Assembly: GCA_964369415.1 (NCBI GenBank)
Contig: CAYJFP010000003.1
Span: 1 to 64,000 of the forward strand
DNA length: 64,000 bases
Direction: 5' to 3'
From: SIG603 sp964369415
GTDB taxonomy: Bacteria; Bacillota; Clostridia; Oscillospirales; Acutalibacteraceae
Position 1 is the first letter of the stretch; the number at the start of each line of letters is the position of its first letter. Shown piece by piece: positions 25,798 to 34,598 of this stretch. A program made the translations under genes and the position numbers. A model generated the notes under the pieces. It had not been told where the DNA came from, searched no databases, and saw only the letters and a list, made by a program, of their open reading frames with translations.

Positions 25798-26646
25798 ATG
25801 AACAAAATAGGTATTCAGTTATACTCATTTGTCACTGAATCTGATTTAAGCTTTGAGGACAAAATCAGAATTAGCGCCGAACTTGGATTTACACATGTAG
25901 AATTTGCAGGCGGATATGATAATATTTCTGCAAAAGAATTAAAAGCTATGCTTGACAAACACGGTGTAAAAGCTCACTCTGCACACATCGGCATAGACAA
26001 AATCGAAGAGCAAATCCCTTATATGGCTGAAGTTGGCGTAAAATATTTAATCGTTCCTATGGCTGCGTTTTGCACTAAAGAAGAGACTTTAGAGTTTGCA
26101 AACGAGCTTAATGAACTCGGTAAAAAAGCAGCAGCTCACGGAGTTAAAGTAGGCTATCACAACCATGCACAAGAATTTTACATGGTCGAAGGCAAATCAA
26201 TCATGGACTGGCTAATCGAGTTTACAGACCCTGAAAATGTTGTTATCGAGCTTGACTGCGGCTGGGTAAGTGTAGCGGGCGAAACTCCTGAAGAGTACAT
26301 AAAGAAACATGCTGGCAGAATCTCCCTTATCCATATTAAAGAAAACAGCGAAGTATTAGGCGCTGAAAAACCAATGTCAAAATACGAGACACCAAAACCA
26401 CATCCAAAAGATGCAGACGGCAATCCAATCTTTACCGAAGAGCAGAAAAAAGCTATGGAAGACCATAGAAGAATCAACGTTAAGCAAGGAACTGGAATCG
26501 TTAACTGGAAAGCAGTTGTCGAAGCTGCAAATGCACAATGTGATGATGTAGTTTATGTTATCGAGCGTGAAAGCAGCTATAACGAGCCAAAAGACAGAGT
26601 AGCTTGCCTTAAAGAAGACATCGCTTGGGTAAAAGAAAACTTATAA
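25798..26646 (+). CDS. Sugar phosphate isomerase/epimerase-like TIM-barrel protein
   Basis: 282 residues of the xylose-isomerase-like TIM-barrel superfamily: LGFTHVEFAGGY, VGYHNHAQEF, ELDCGWVSVAGE and SLIHIKE carry the metal-binding His/Glu/Asp pattern. Relatives include inosose and hydroxypyruvate isomerases and sugar epimerases; the substrate is unknown. It lies 24 bases before a MIF-like tautomerase gene, on the same strand. ATG 25798 follows AAGGAAG. Confidence 0.9.
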   Translation: MNKIGIQLYSFVTESDLSFEDKIRISAELGFTHVEFAGGYDNISAKELKAMLDKHGVKAHSAHIGIDKIEEQIPYMAEVGVKYLIVPMAAFCTKEETLEFANELNELGKKAAAHGVKVGYHNHAQEFYMVEGKSIMDWLIEFTDPENVVIELDCGWVSVAGETPEEYIKKHAGRISLIHIKENSEVLGAEKPMSKYETPKPHPKDADGNPIFTEEQKKAMEDHRRINVKQGTGIVNWKAVVEAANAQCDDVVYVIERESSYNEPKDRVACLKEDIAWVKENL

Positions 26647-26670
26647 TCAACATACGAAAGGGCGATAATC

Positions 26671-27030
26671 ATGCCATATGTTAGTGTTCATACGAATATA
26701 AGAGTTTCTAAAGAAAAAGAACAAAGTCTTATTAAGGTATTAGGAAAAGGAATTGAAGTCATCACAAATAAGACCGAGGAAAATCTTTTTATTAAAATTG
26801 AAGATAATCAAAGACTTTATAAAGGCGGAGATATAAATACTCCAAACGCTATGATAAGCGTTGACTTATTCGGCCACTCTACAAGTGAAGATTTGCAAAA
26901 ATACTGTGATGTTTTAAACAGTGCTTTGCTCTCTGAGCTTGGGATAAATTCTGATAAAATTTATATCAATTTTACAGAATGTCGTCATTGGGGCGCAGGT
27001 GGAAATCTTAACACTGCTTTTGAAATCTAA
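26671..27030 (+). CDS. MIF/phenylpyruvate tautomerase-like protein
   Basis: 119 residues starting Met-Pro, so Pro2 becomes the N-terminal catalytic proline after Met removal. The DLFGH, SELGINSDKIYINF and WGAGG stretches match the macrophage migration inhibitory factor fold. The physiological substrate in bacteria is unclear. Second gene after the isomerase-like gene. Confidence 0.85.
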   Translation: MPYVSVHTNIRVSKEKEQSLIKVLGKGIEVITNKTEENLFIKIEDNQRLYKGGDINTPNAMISVDLFGHSTSEDLQKYCDVLNSALLSELGINSDKIYINFTECRHWGAGGNLNTAFEI

Positions 27031-27056
27031 TTTATATACTTAATATTTTTACAATA

Positions 27057-27093
27057 AAGGCTAAGTTTCACCAAAAGTGAGCTTAGCTTTTTT
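27057..27093 (+). terminator. Terminator of the isomerase-tautomerase pair
   Basis: Stem around GGCTAAG / CTTAGCT extended by TTCAC / GTGA, followed by T's. Confidence 0.8.
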
Positions 27094-27160
27094 CTTTGAT
27101 ACTTGATTTTAATCGACAAAAAGCGTAAAATAATATCAAGCTTAAGTTTTGGAGGTTAAT

Positions 27161-28099
27161 ATGAGAGCTCAAAAACGAAAAAAGTATGCCTTTGTATTAT
27201 TACAAGCAGTTAGAATAGGCGTCGGAAGCGCTCTTGCGATGCTTATTGCCATGTTTGTTGGATTAGAATTTGCTATATCTTCTGCCGCCATAACCATGCT
27301 CACTATCGTCAGTACAAAAGCTGAAGTATTAAGACTATCTCTTTATAGGATTATTACCTTTGTAATCACGCTAATTTTATGCTTTGTCATTTTTAATCTT
27401 GTCGCAAACCCTTATATAGCCTATGGTCTTTTTTTATTGTGTTTAGTTTTTATCACAGACTATTTTGACTTAAGGGCGACACTTTCTGTAAATGCAGTTA
27501 TCGGTACTCATTTTCTTACCACGCTCAATTTTGGTATGACTTCAATTATTAACGAATTAAGCTTGGTGTTGATTGGCATTTCCATGGCTATCTTGCTAAA
27601 TTTCACGCTAAATAACCCAGGAAGCGAAAAGCGTTTAAAACACAATGTCACCTATACGGACACACATTTACAGTCATTTTTATTTAAGCTTAGCGATTAC
27701 ATGAAAACACAAACTACAGATGATAATTTATGGAATGAACTTAGCACTTTAACTGAAGATATTTATCATTTTGAAGAGCTCGCCTTTGAATTCAAGGGCA
27801 ATACTTTAGGAAAAAGCAAGGATTCTTACATAGATTATTTTAACAAACGTCAAATGCAGTGCGAAACATTAGATAGTATAAAGAAACCGATAGAGTACAT
27901 CAAAGCCCACACGGCTGAATCGGAAATTATTTCGGTTGAAATAAGAAAAATTGGAACAAGTATAAGCAGTCCTACTGATTCATCAAACGAAAACACATTT
28001 GAAAATTTATTTTATCGAATTAAACCTCAAGAAAGTGCCCCTGAAGCATTTGCGAATTTATATCACATTCTCATGGTTTTAAAAGAATTTGATACTTAA
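27161..28099 (+). CDS. Aromatic acid exporter-family membrane protein (ArAE_1/DUF939)
   Basis: 312 residues: four to five hydrophobic helices in the first 150 (VRIGVGSALAMLIAMFVGLEF, VITLILCFVIFNLV and others) and a soluble helical C-terminal half typical of the DUF939 family. Members resemble AaeB-type aromatic acid exporters, though transport has rarely been shown. ATG 27161 follows GGAGG; the longer frame from TTG 27149 contains the ribosome site. Confidence 0.85.
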   Translation: MRAQKRKKYAFVLLQAVRIGVGSALAMLIAMFVGLEFAISSAAITMLTIVSTKAEVLRLSLYRIITFVITLILCFVIFNLVANPYIAYGLFLLCLVFITDYFDLRATLSVNAVIGTHFLTTLNFGMTSIINELSLVLIGISMAILLNFTLNNPGSEKRLKHNVTYTDTHLQSFLFKLSDYMKTQTTDDNLWNELSTLTEDIYHFEELAFEFKGNTLGKSKDSYIDYFNKRQMQCETLDSIKKPIEYIKAHTAESEIISVEIRKIGTSISSPTDSSNENTFENLFYRIKPQESAPEAFANLYHILMVLKEFDT

Positions 28100-28101
28100 C
28101 T

Positions 28102-28139
28102 AAAATATCACCCTGCATAATGCAGAGTGATATTTTTTT
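28102..28139. terminator. Bidirectional terminator before the phosphoglycerate mutase
   Basis: Long stem AAAATATCACCCTGCA / TGCAGAGTGATATTTT with one internal mismatch and T-runs; it overlaps the convergent stop codon at 28138. Confidence 0.85.
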
Positions 28140-29352
28140 ATTTTTCAAGTATTAATTTGTCTAGTAATGTGTGCCCTAAATCAATATTAATTCCACTTTT
28201 TTCTGCCGAAAATTCGTCATACGAACTTACGCCGCTGTCTTTTTCATCATAACTTCGATACAAAACAAACGGTACAGGGGCATCCGTATGAGTCCTTAAA
28301 ACAAGCGGCGTCGGATGGTCCGGCAATACCAAAACGCTAAAATCTTCACCGCTTTCTCTCATCGCTTTTACAATAGGTGCCACAATTTTTTCATCTATAA
28401 GCTCAATCGAGCGTGCTTTATTTTCTATCTCCTGTCTGTGTCCACATTCATCAGGCGCTTCAAGATGCACATAGACAAAATCATTCCCACCTAAAAGCGT
28501 GTCGATAGCAGCTTTTGCCTTGCCGTCAAAATTTGTGTGGATATTTCCCGTCGCACCTTCAACATCTATGCTTTCAAGACCTGCGCATATTCCGATTCCC
28601 TTGATTAAATCAACCGCAGATATAACAGCTCCGTCTATTCCGTATTTTTCTTTAAAAGAAGATAAATTTGGCTTTCTTCCTTCACCCCAAAACCATAAAC
28701 ACGAAACAGGATTAAGCCCACGTTCTTTTCTTGAAATATTTACAGGATGATTTTTTAAGAGTTCAAACGATCTTAACGTCATATCCAAAAGAACTTCTGA
28801 ATTTTGCCCTTTTGGCAAATATTCTGCAATTTTTCTGCCTAAAATATCGTGTGGCGGCGTTGCATCTGCCCCGTCCTTAGCCTCGTTCATCACAAGACAA
28901 TGCCTGTAGCTTATCCCCGTGTAAATATTCATCATATCCGTTTTAAACACTTCGTTCATGTCTTTAATAATGATAGATGATTCTTCTGTAGAAATTTCAT
29001 CACAGCTATGGTCTATCATCGTGCAGTCATAAAAGTCTTCATCATCACTTAGTGTAACTGTATTACACCTGTAAGTCACGTCGGTTAAATCAAGTTCTAT
29101 CCCCATGCTAACGGCTTCAAGCGGAGATCTCCCGCTGTAAAAAACTTTAGGGTCATATCCCATTGCAGATAAATTTGCGGTGTCGCTTCCGGGTGGCATC
29201 CCCTTTGGAACGGTTCTTACAAGTCCACAAATTCCTTTTGAAGCTAACTCATCTATGTTTGGTTTTTTGGCATATTCAAGCGGCGTCTTATCCGAAAGTT
29301 CTTTAACACGGTAGTCCGCCATTCCATCGCCCAAAATCACTATATATTTCAT
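28138..29352 (-). CDS. 2,3-bisphosphoglycerate-independent phosphoglycerate mutase, archaeal type
   Basis: 404 residues of the alkaline-phosphatase-superfamily aPGAM group: VILGDGMAD at the N-terminus, GSDTANLSAMGYDP with the catalytic Ser, the central SRKERGLNPVSCLWFWGEG, and VLPDHPTP plus DLGHTLLD metal ligands. It interconverts 3- and 2-phosphoglycerate; the same family also includes phosphonopyruvate-related members. ATG 29352 follows GGAGGAAAA. It precedes an aldose epimerase-like gene encoded 24 bases upstream on the same strand. Confidence 0.93.
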   Translation of the reverse strand: MKYIVILGDGMADYRVKELSDKTPLEYAKKPNIDELASKGICGLVRTVPKGMPPGSDTANLSAMGYDPKVFYSGRSPLEAVSMGIELDLTDVTYRCNTVTLSDDEDFYDCTMIDHSCDEISTEESSIIIKDMNEVFKTDMMNIYTGISYRHCLVMNEAKDGADATPPHDILGRKIAEYLPKGQNSEVLLDMTLRSFELLKNHPVNISRKERGLNPVSCLWFWGEGRKPNLSSFKEKYGIDGAVISAVDLIKGIGICAGLESIDVEGATGNIHTNFDGKAKAAIDTLLGGNDFVYVHLEAPDECGHRQEIENKARSIELIDEKIVAPIVKAMRESGEDFSVLVLPDHPTPLVLRTHTDAPVPFVLYRSYDEKDSGVSSYDEFSAEKSGINIDLGHTLLDKLILEK

Positions 29353-29376
29353 TTTTCCTCCAATAAACGCAACACA

Positions 29377-30258
29377 CTAAATTACTGTAACAGTAAAAGT
29401 AAGTTCTTCGCTTTCCCCTACTTCTAATTTTCTAATATCAATTTTTTCGCTCAACTCTTTACCTATAAAATTGCAGTCTGGAAGAGTGGTCCACGGCTCA
29501 ATGCAAATATAGTTTGTATCAAAATCTATATACCTTGTCCAAAATGCAATCGTGTCAAAGTCTTCAAAATCCACTTTAACCTCTTTATCTGATTTAATAC
29601 TTCTCAGTCTTACAGATTTAAAACTCGGCTTATGAATTACAAGTGCGTCACCTTTAAACACTTCCATATCTAAGAACAGTTTACCATCAGGAATTTCAAT
29701 TTTCTTAGGCTGTTTATCCAGCATTAAGTTCTCGTCAAGACACAGCGTATCAAAACTTTCTATATTCCCAAAATCCAAATAATAATCCTTCATGCACTCA
29801 TTTTCAGCCGTGCATACGTTAAACCCATCATGCCCACCAACTTCATAATACATAATTTCACTGCCTGTATTTGTAGTTTTATGCGTTTTTGTAAGCGTGT
29901 TATCTTTAAGTGTATAGCGTATTTCTAACTTAAAATCAAAGGGATAAAGTTTTTTTGTTTCATCACTGTTTTCAAGTGAAAATACAATTTCATCTTCACG
30001 CTCTGAAACAATGTTAAATTCTGTCGTACGAGCAAATCCATGAGATGCAATTTGGTATGTACTTCCACCATGAGTATATTCTTTATCCTTAAGCCTTCCG
30101 ATAAAAGGAAAAAGCAATGGTGCTTGTCCGTTCCAAATTTTTTCATCACCTTGCCATACTCTTTGCGAATTATCTCTCTTTGAGATAAATGAAACCATCT
30201 CGGCACCTAAGGTTGAAAAAGTTATTTTACAAAACTTATTTTCTAAATATACTAACAT
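29377..30258 (-). CDS. Aldose 1-epimerase-family protein (YeaD/LacX-like)
   Basis: 293 residues with the galactose-mutarotase fold: GAEMVSFISKRDNSQRVWQG near the start, PLLFPFIGRLKD, HGFART, a middle YYEVGGHDGFN and EPWTTLPD near the end. The His and Glu in these blocks are the usual catalytic pair. Probably acts on a free sugar or hexose-phosphate. ATG 30258 follows GGAGGAG; a 55-codon in-frame extension runs through the promoter and is dropped. Confidence 0.9.
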   Translation of the reverse strand: MLVYLENKFCKITFSTLGAEMVSFISKRDNSQRVWQGDEKIWNGQAPLLFPFIGRLKDKEYTHGGSTYQIASHGFARTTEFNIVSEREDEIVFSLENSDETKKLYPFDFKLEIRYTLKDNTLTKTHKTTNTGSEIMYYEVGGHDGFNVCTAENECMKDYYLDFGNIESFDTLCLDENLMLDKQPKKIEIPDGKLFLDMEVFKGDALVIHKPSFKSVRLRSIKSDKEVKVDFEDFDTIAFWTRYIDFDTNYICIEPWTTLPDCNFIGKELSEKIDIRKLEVGESEELTFTVTVI

Positions 30259-30289
30259 ATAACACTCCTCCAAAATTAAAATATCTTTA

Positions 30290-30318
30290 ATTATAACACA
30301 AAATAAAGCTTCTCGCAA
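30290..30318 (-). promoter_or_regulatory. Promoter of the epimerase-mutase pair
   Basis: Minus strand TTGCGA (30318-30313), 17 bases, TATAAT (30295-30290), just downstream of the recombinase remnant. Confidence 0.65.
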
Positions 30319-30332
30319 TAAGATTAGAGTAT

Positions 30333-30752
30333 TCAAGTTAGAGTTAAATTTATTTTGACTTCTAATTTCTCGGCACAAGCAACACCATACATTCGGTATG
30401 TGCCGTCCCATCGATGAGAACATTCATTAGCTTGTGATTTTTTGCCCTTTTCCCCTTTCGGGTTCGGGGCATCAATCTTGGTTTCGAATCCAGTCTTGAA
30501 GAAGAATGTTAGCATATAAGGTTCGGGATTTCCGTCTTTATCCTCGCCACCCAATATAACACGCTTCACAATACTCTTAAACACTTCTGCATCAAGTTCT
30601 TTTAGAGCTGAACCTTTATCAAAAAACTTCCGTAGATTTGCGATGTGCTTTTCTATATCTTTTTGTGTGTCATTGACTACTTCAAGGTCTATTTTTTCTG
30701 CCTTTTGGCTTCGAGAAGAGTGCGAAGTTTGTAGTGATACTTTAGGTTTTAA
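30333..30752 (-). pseudogene. Remnant of a serine recombinase (C-terminal part only)
   Basis: A minus-strand frame of 139 codons is open from stop codons at 30753-30758 to 30333, but it has no start codon with a ribosome site at its beginning. It reads like the end of a large serine recombinase: a Glu/Lys-rich helix (IEKHIANLRKFF), FDKGSALKELDAEVFKSIVKRVILGGEDKDGNPEPY and LTFFFKTGF are typical of the region before the coiled tail. The resolvase catalytic domain is missing. The fragment lies only 23 bases after the ROK kinase stop codon. This looks like debris of a lost integrative element. Confidence 0.6.
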
Positions 30753-30775
30753 TTATTATGTGTAAAATTCTATTA

Positions 30776-31711
30776 TTAAATTGCTAAATCGTAAAATGCC
30801 GCTCCTACCATTGGCGAATCTCCGCCAAGTTCAGCCTGTTTTATACAAATAGTGTCTTGTTCCGTCCACGATGGAAGCCCGTATTTTTTCATCAGTTCTG
30901 GAAGTGGATCAATCATAAAATCTTTTTGAGAACACATTCCACCACTTACTATAATTTTGTCCACACCCACAACATTTACTGCCATAGAAAGTCCAAACGC
31001 CAGTCTATCCACTGCCTCATGAATAATTTTAAGTGCTCTCTCGTCGCCTTCACGGGCAAGCCTAAAGGTTTCCTCTGCCTTTTTATCAGTGCCTTCAAAA
31101 ACATCTGGCATTTCTTTAAGTGAAGCCTTGTAAATTCCCGTTCCCGATGCGTAGGCTTCCATGCACCCCTTTTTTCCACATCCACAAAGATTGCCTTCTC
31201 TCTCTACGCATAAATGCCCAAGTTCACCTGCACTGTTGGTAATTCCCTTATGCACTTTTCCACTTAAGACGATTCCGCCTCCGATTCCTGTACCAAGTGT
31301 GATACAGATAAAATCGTCCCAGTCTCTTCCAGCACCAAAAAGGTGCTCACCCCATGCTGCCGCACTTGAATCTTGACAAAGCAGCGTCTTTTTTCCTATT
31401 TTTTCCTCAATCATTTTCCCAAGTGGAACATTTCTTCCTAAAATATTAGGAGCAAATACTACATTTCCAGTTTTAGTATCCGCTGTTCCTGGAACACCAA
31501 TTCCTATATTTTTTATTTCGCCTAAATCTGTTGAATTTCTTTTTAGCAATTCAAAAAAAGTATCGGCAATCTTATCTACAAATTCTTCTAAAGAAAAATT
31601 CTCCCCATAATTGCAGTTAAATCGGCTCTTATCCACTATTTTTTCGTCATCAATTAGACCTATATTTACTTTTGTTCCGCCAACATCTATTCCAACTCTT
31701 TTAATACCCAT
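30776..31711 (-). CDS. ROK-family sugar kinase (glucokinase-like)
   Basis: 311 residues with GIDVGGTKVNIGLID for ATP, GIGVPGTAD, the catalytic Asp in LCQDSSAAAWGEH and the zinc knuckle CGCGKKGCMEAY. It phosphorylates a hexose, most likely glucose. ATG 31711 follows GAGGAG. A ROK repressor is encoded divergently 451 bases away, a pairing common for sugar-sensing loci. The recombinase remnant follows at once. Confidence 0.9.
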   Translation of the reverse strand: MGIKRVGIDVGGTKVNIGLIDDEKIVDKSRFNCNYGENFSLEEFVDKIADTFFELLKRNSTDLGEIKNIGIGVPGTADTKTGNVVFAPNILGRNVPLGKMIEEKIGKKTLLCQDSSAAAWGEHLFGAGRDWDDFICITLGTGIGGGIVLSGKVHKGITNSAGELGHLCVEREGNLCGCGKKGCMEAYASGTGIYKASLKEMPDVFEGTDKKAEETFRLAREGDERALKIIHEAVDRLAFGLSMAVNVVGVDKIIVSGGMCSQKDFMIDPLPELMKKYGLPSWTEQDTICIKQAELGGDSPMVGAAFYDLAI

Positions 31712-31778
31712 TTTTAACTCCTCTTTTCCATTAATAATATATAACTTTTACAAAGTATCACTTAATATTTTATTTTCA

Positions 31779-31807
31779 ATTATATATTACTTTTCGTTTT
31801 TTGTGAA
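31779..31807 (-). promoter_or_regulatory. Candidate promoter of the ROK kinase
   Basis: Minus strand TTCACA (31807-31802), 17 bases, TATAAT (31784-31779), about 68 bases before the gene. The -35 box is poor. Confidence 0.4.
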
Positions 31808-32087
31808 TTGTAAAAAAGTTAAATATTTCTCTAGTTGTTTACGGCAAAACGACTATGTATTAACTAAATCTTTCACAAATTTATATATTTTTTTCATTAC
31901 ACCACAAAAGCTTTATTTATTCATACATAGTTATATTTCTATTTTAACAATTTATTATATTAATAGATTTTGTAAAACTAAATATTTTCTATTTAGAAAT
32001 TATATTTAATTAATAATATCTCATTTTTATAACATCTTTAATAATTCTGAATATTTTATAAAACAATTTAACAAAATATTATTCAAC

Positions 32088-32116
32088 TTGACTTCTTTTT
32101 ATATCTATGCTATAGT
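32088..32116 (+). promoter_or_regulatory. Promoter of the ROK repressor
   Basis: TTGACT (32088-32093), 17 bases, TATAGT (32111-32116). Confidence 0.7.
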
Positions 32117-32118
32117 TT

Positions 32119-32134
32119 AACAAATCAGTTTGTT
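32119..32134. promoter_or_regulatory. Inverted-repeat operator for the ROK repressor
   Basis: AACAAA-tcag-TTTGTT lies 2 bases after the -10 box, over the start of transcription. ROK repressors of the XylR type bind AT-rich inverted repeats of this AACAAA/TTTGTT kind, so autoregulation is likely (inference). Confidence 0.6.
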
Positions 32135-32162
32135 TAATTTTATTTTTAAGGAAGGTATTGAA

Positions 32163-33341
32163 TTGGAAACAGAAAGAAACGTTATACGCTCTAACAATAA
32201 AAATTTAATTGCAAATACAATCAGAAGTATCGGACCTATTACCATAGAAGATTTAGTCTCTTCTTGTAATTTAAGTAGACCTACTGTTGTGGGTATTGTT
32301 AAAGAATTAACCGAGAACTGCATCGTCGAAAAAGTGGGATTTGAAAACTCTGTCACAGGTAGAAATCCTGCACTTATTGGTATATCTTCCAACAAGTATT
32401 TTTCTATCGGCATTGACATGGAGTTTCCTAAAATATCTTTTTGCTTCATGAATTTAAAATCTGATGTCATTTTTGCTCCTGCTCCTGTCACTATTCACGA
32501 TTCTAGTAATCCGAATGAATTCCTGAATAATCTTTGCAATAATATAGTTAATTCTTGCAACCAAAATGCCTTAGATTTGAAGAATTGCATAGGAATAGCT
32601 GTAGGAACTTCGGGTGTCATAGATAGTAACAAGGGTATAATTTATTTTGCTGAAAGAGCTGCTAATTTTAACAATATAAATGTTAAAGAAATAATCAGTT
32701 CTAAGCTTAACTTGCCCGTTTATCTTCAAAATGATGTTCACTTACTTTCACTTTTAGAAGTCAATAATAATCCCGAGCTTAAAAACAGCAATTTTATTTA
32801 TTTAGCCGTTCGGTCTGGAGTCGGCGCAACCGCATTAGTTAACGGCTCTCCCTATTTAGGTACCAACGGAAATTCTGGCTATGTCGGACATATGGTTATT
32901 GACATTAACGGTAAAGAGTGCAAGTGCGGAAACAAAGGGTGTTTTGAACTTTTTGTAAGTAAAGAATCTATTGTTGATATGTACTGTGAAATTCTCAATC
33001 TACCTGAACAAATATCAGACTTAGTCACTATAGATAAAATTTTTATTAATGCGCAAAGCGGAGAAGTTCACGCTCAAAAAATCATTGATGGTCTAATTAA
33101 TTATTTAAGCATAGGTATCATAAATATCGTTAATATTTTTGATATATACAATGTAGTTATTGCTGGTTTTCCACATGAAAACAACCATGATTTCTATTCT
33201 CAACTTAACGATAGAATTAAATCTAAAAGGCATTTTTCAGTGAGTAAAACAATAAATGTTTCTCCAAGTATTTCAGATGTCAACGACTGTAATATTGGGT
33301 GTGCACTATATATTGTCAATGAATTTTTCACTAATATTTAA
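32163..33341 (+). CDS. ROK-family transcriptional repressor (XylR/NagC-like)
   Basis: 392 residues from TTG 32163, with AAGGAAGG 7 bases before it. An N-terminal winged helix (NLIANTIRSIGPITIEDLV then LSRPTVVGIVKEL) is followed by a ROK sugar-binding domain with the cysteines CKCGNKGCFEL. It likely binds a sugar or sugar-phosphate and releases DNA; the kinase encoded across the gap is the likely target, along with its own gene. The kinase ATP-loop is degraded, as expected for a repressor. Confidence 0.88.
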   Translation: METERNVIRSNNKNLIANTIRSIGPITIEDLVSSCNLSRPTVVGIVKELTENCIVEKVGFENSVTGRNPALIGISSNKYFSIGIDMEFPKISFCFMNLKSDVIFAPAPVTIHDSSNPNEFLNNLCNNIVNSCNQNALDLKNCIGIAVGTSGVIDSNKGIIYFAERAANFNNINVKEIISSKLNLPVYLQNDVHLLSLLEVNNNPELKNSNFIYLAVRSGVGATALVNGSPYLGTNGNSGYVGHMVIDINGKECKCGNKGCFELFVSKESIVDMYCEILNLPEQISDLVTIDKIFINAQSGEVHAQKIIDGLINYLSIGIINIVNIFDIYNVVIAGFPHENNHDFYSQLNDRIKSKRHFSVSKTINVSPSISDVNDCNIGCALYIVNEFFTNI

Positions 33342-33345
33342 CAAA

Positions 33346-33375
33346 AAACAGCTATCAGATTAGATAGCTGTTTTA
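33346..33375. terminator. Bidirectional terminator, ROK repressor / BTAD regulators
   Basis: Stem AAACAGCTATC / GATAGCTGTTT with T-run and A-run on the two sides. Confidence 0.85.
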
Positions 33376-33378
33376 CTT

Positions 33379-34572
33379 TTAGGCATCGTCTTTTGTAATT
33401 TTCATAAGTACGAATTCAAAGTTATACTTTGAGTTATTTGTATTTGCGTAAAAAAGACTTTGAAGGCGCTTAAGCACCATTCTTCCCACTTCATAATCTT
33501 CAATATTAGGAAGCAAAAGAGCAAACTGACTTGGGCTGTATCTTGAAATTGTATCGCCACTTCTTAAATTAATTCTTAAAAGCTCTCTCAAATTTTTCAT
33601 AGCAAAATCAAGCTCTAAAGACTCAATATCATCCACATTCATAGATTTAATGCTTACAATTCCTAAAAACATCTGCGTGCCAAATCTTTTTAAATTTCTC
33701 ATATAAAGACGGTAAATATCTTTAAAAATCGTATATTCACACACAAATCCGCCCTTATCATCGTCACTTGCTTTAAGGTCTGTATAAATTTGTTCTATAT
33801 TCGCCTCTGCTTTTTTCTCACTGTCCATGAGCTGTTTATAGAAATCTAAAATTTCATCTGAAGGCTTAACTCCAAGATGGGCATAATACAAGTCTGTAAT
33901 ATTCTGATACTGCACAAGAGCTTCTTTATGTTTACCAATTTTTAAAAGAGCCTGCATAAGCTCTATATTTAAAAGAACGTCAAAGACATCAATCTCAAGT
34001 GCAATTTTACAAATTCTTATTACCTCTCCATAGTCCTCTTGTTCGTTCAAAAGTCTTATATACTGATAAACTGTTCTTAGATATAAATTATGATAATAAT
34101 ACGACTTAGGCGCTAACCATGAATTAATACTTGAATCAACAAACAAATCATCATTGTACATGAATAAAACTTCATCGAATTTCTCTTTAGCGTCTCTATT
34201 AAGCTCACTGGTGCTTTCAAGATCTTTACAAATGTCGTCAAGTTTGAAAATGTCAATTTCACAATCCAAATTTGGATTCCACATGTAAGCGCCACGTTTT
34301 GTGACTATAGCGTCTTCAAGTCCGCACTGGCTAAGGTCCTTTCTAAGCCTACTGACAAGAGTCTTCAGTGTATTTTCCAAATTCAAACTATCGTCTCCGT
34401 CCCAAAGGACTTCTATTATACGACCAACTGAAACTGGACGATTCTTATTTATTATTAAACATTCAAGTAATAAAAGTTTTTTTGGCGATTGCTTAAATCT
34501 TTTTGCTATGTCTTCGCCATTTACAATTATTCTCATTTCGCCTAATGTATATATATTAACCTTGTTTTGCAT
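33379..34572 (-). CDS. BTAD (SARP-type) regulator with degenerate GGDEF-like end
   Basis: 397 residues in three parts. Residues about 1-90 are a winged helix of the OmpR/SARP kind (KLLLLECLIINKNRPVS, LKTLVSRLRKDL). Residues about 95-245 are the TPR-like bacterial transcriptional activator domain, with the marker YRLYMRNL further on. Residues about 265-397 look like the second half of a GGDEF domain (RSGDTISRY then FALLLP), but the signature GGDEF is SPSQF at 346-350. It therefore should not make c-di-GMP and may bind a ligand or only dimerise. It follows its paralogue by 26 bases. ATG 34572 follows AAGGGAAG. Confidence 0.8.
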   Translation of the reverse strand: MQNKVNIYTLGEMRIIVNGEDIAKRFKQSPKKLLLLECLIINKNRPVSVGRIIEVLWDGDDSLNLENTLKTLVSRLRKDLSQCGLEDAIVTKRGAYMWNPNLDCEIDIFKLDDICKDLESTSELNRDAKEKFDEVLFMYNDDLFVDSSINSWLAPKSYYYHNLYLRTVYQYIRLLNEQEDYGEVIRICKIALEIDVFDVLLNIELMQALLKIGKHKEALVQYQNITDLYYAHLGVKPSDEILDFYKQLMDSEKKAEANIEQIYTDLKASDDDKGGFVCEYTIFKDIYRLYMRNLKRFGTQMFLGIVSIKSMNVDDIESLELDFAMKNLRELLRINLRSGDTISRYSPSQFALLLPNIEDYEVGRMVLKRLQSLFYANTNNSKYNFEFVLMKITKDDA

Positions 34573-34598
34573 TTAAAAAGTTCTTCCCTTCAAATATA

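Larger units (their letters stand above)
31712..32162. other. Divergent AT-rich control region between ROK kinase and ROK repressor
   Basis: 451 bases with no plausible gene. It holds a candidate leftward promoter (31779-31807), a strong rightward promoter (32088-32116) and an inverted repeat just after it. The central 250 bases show nothing recognisable. Confidence 0.55.

Noticed and set aside
31611..32009. 132-codon plus-strand frame across the ROK kinase start and spacer
   Set aside because: It is antisense to the kinase N-terminus, very rich in Phe/Ile/Tyr from AT-rich spacer, and has no ribosome site.
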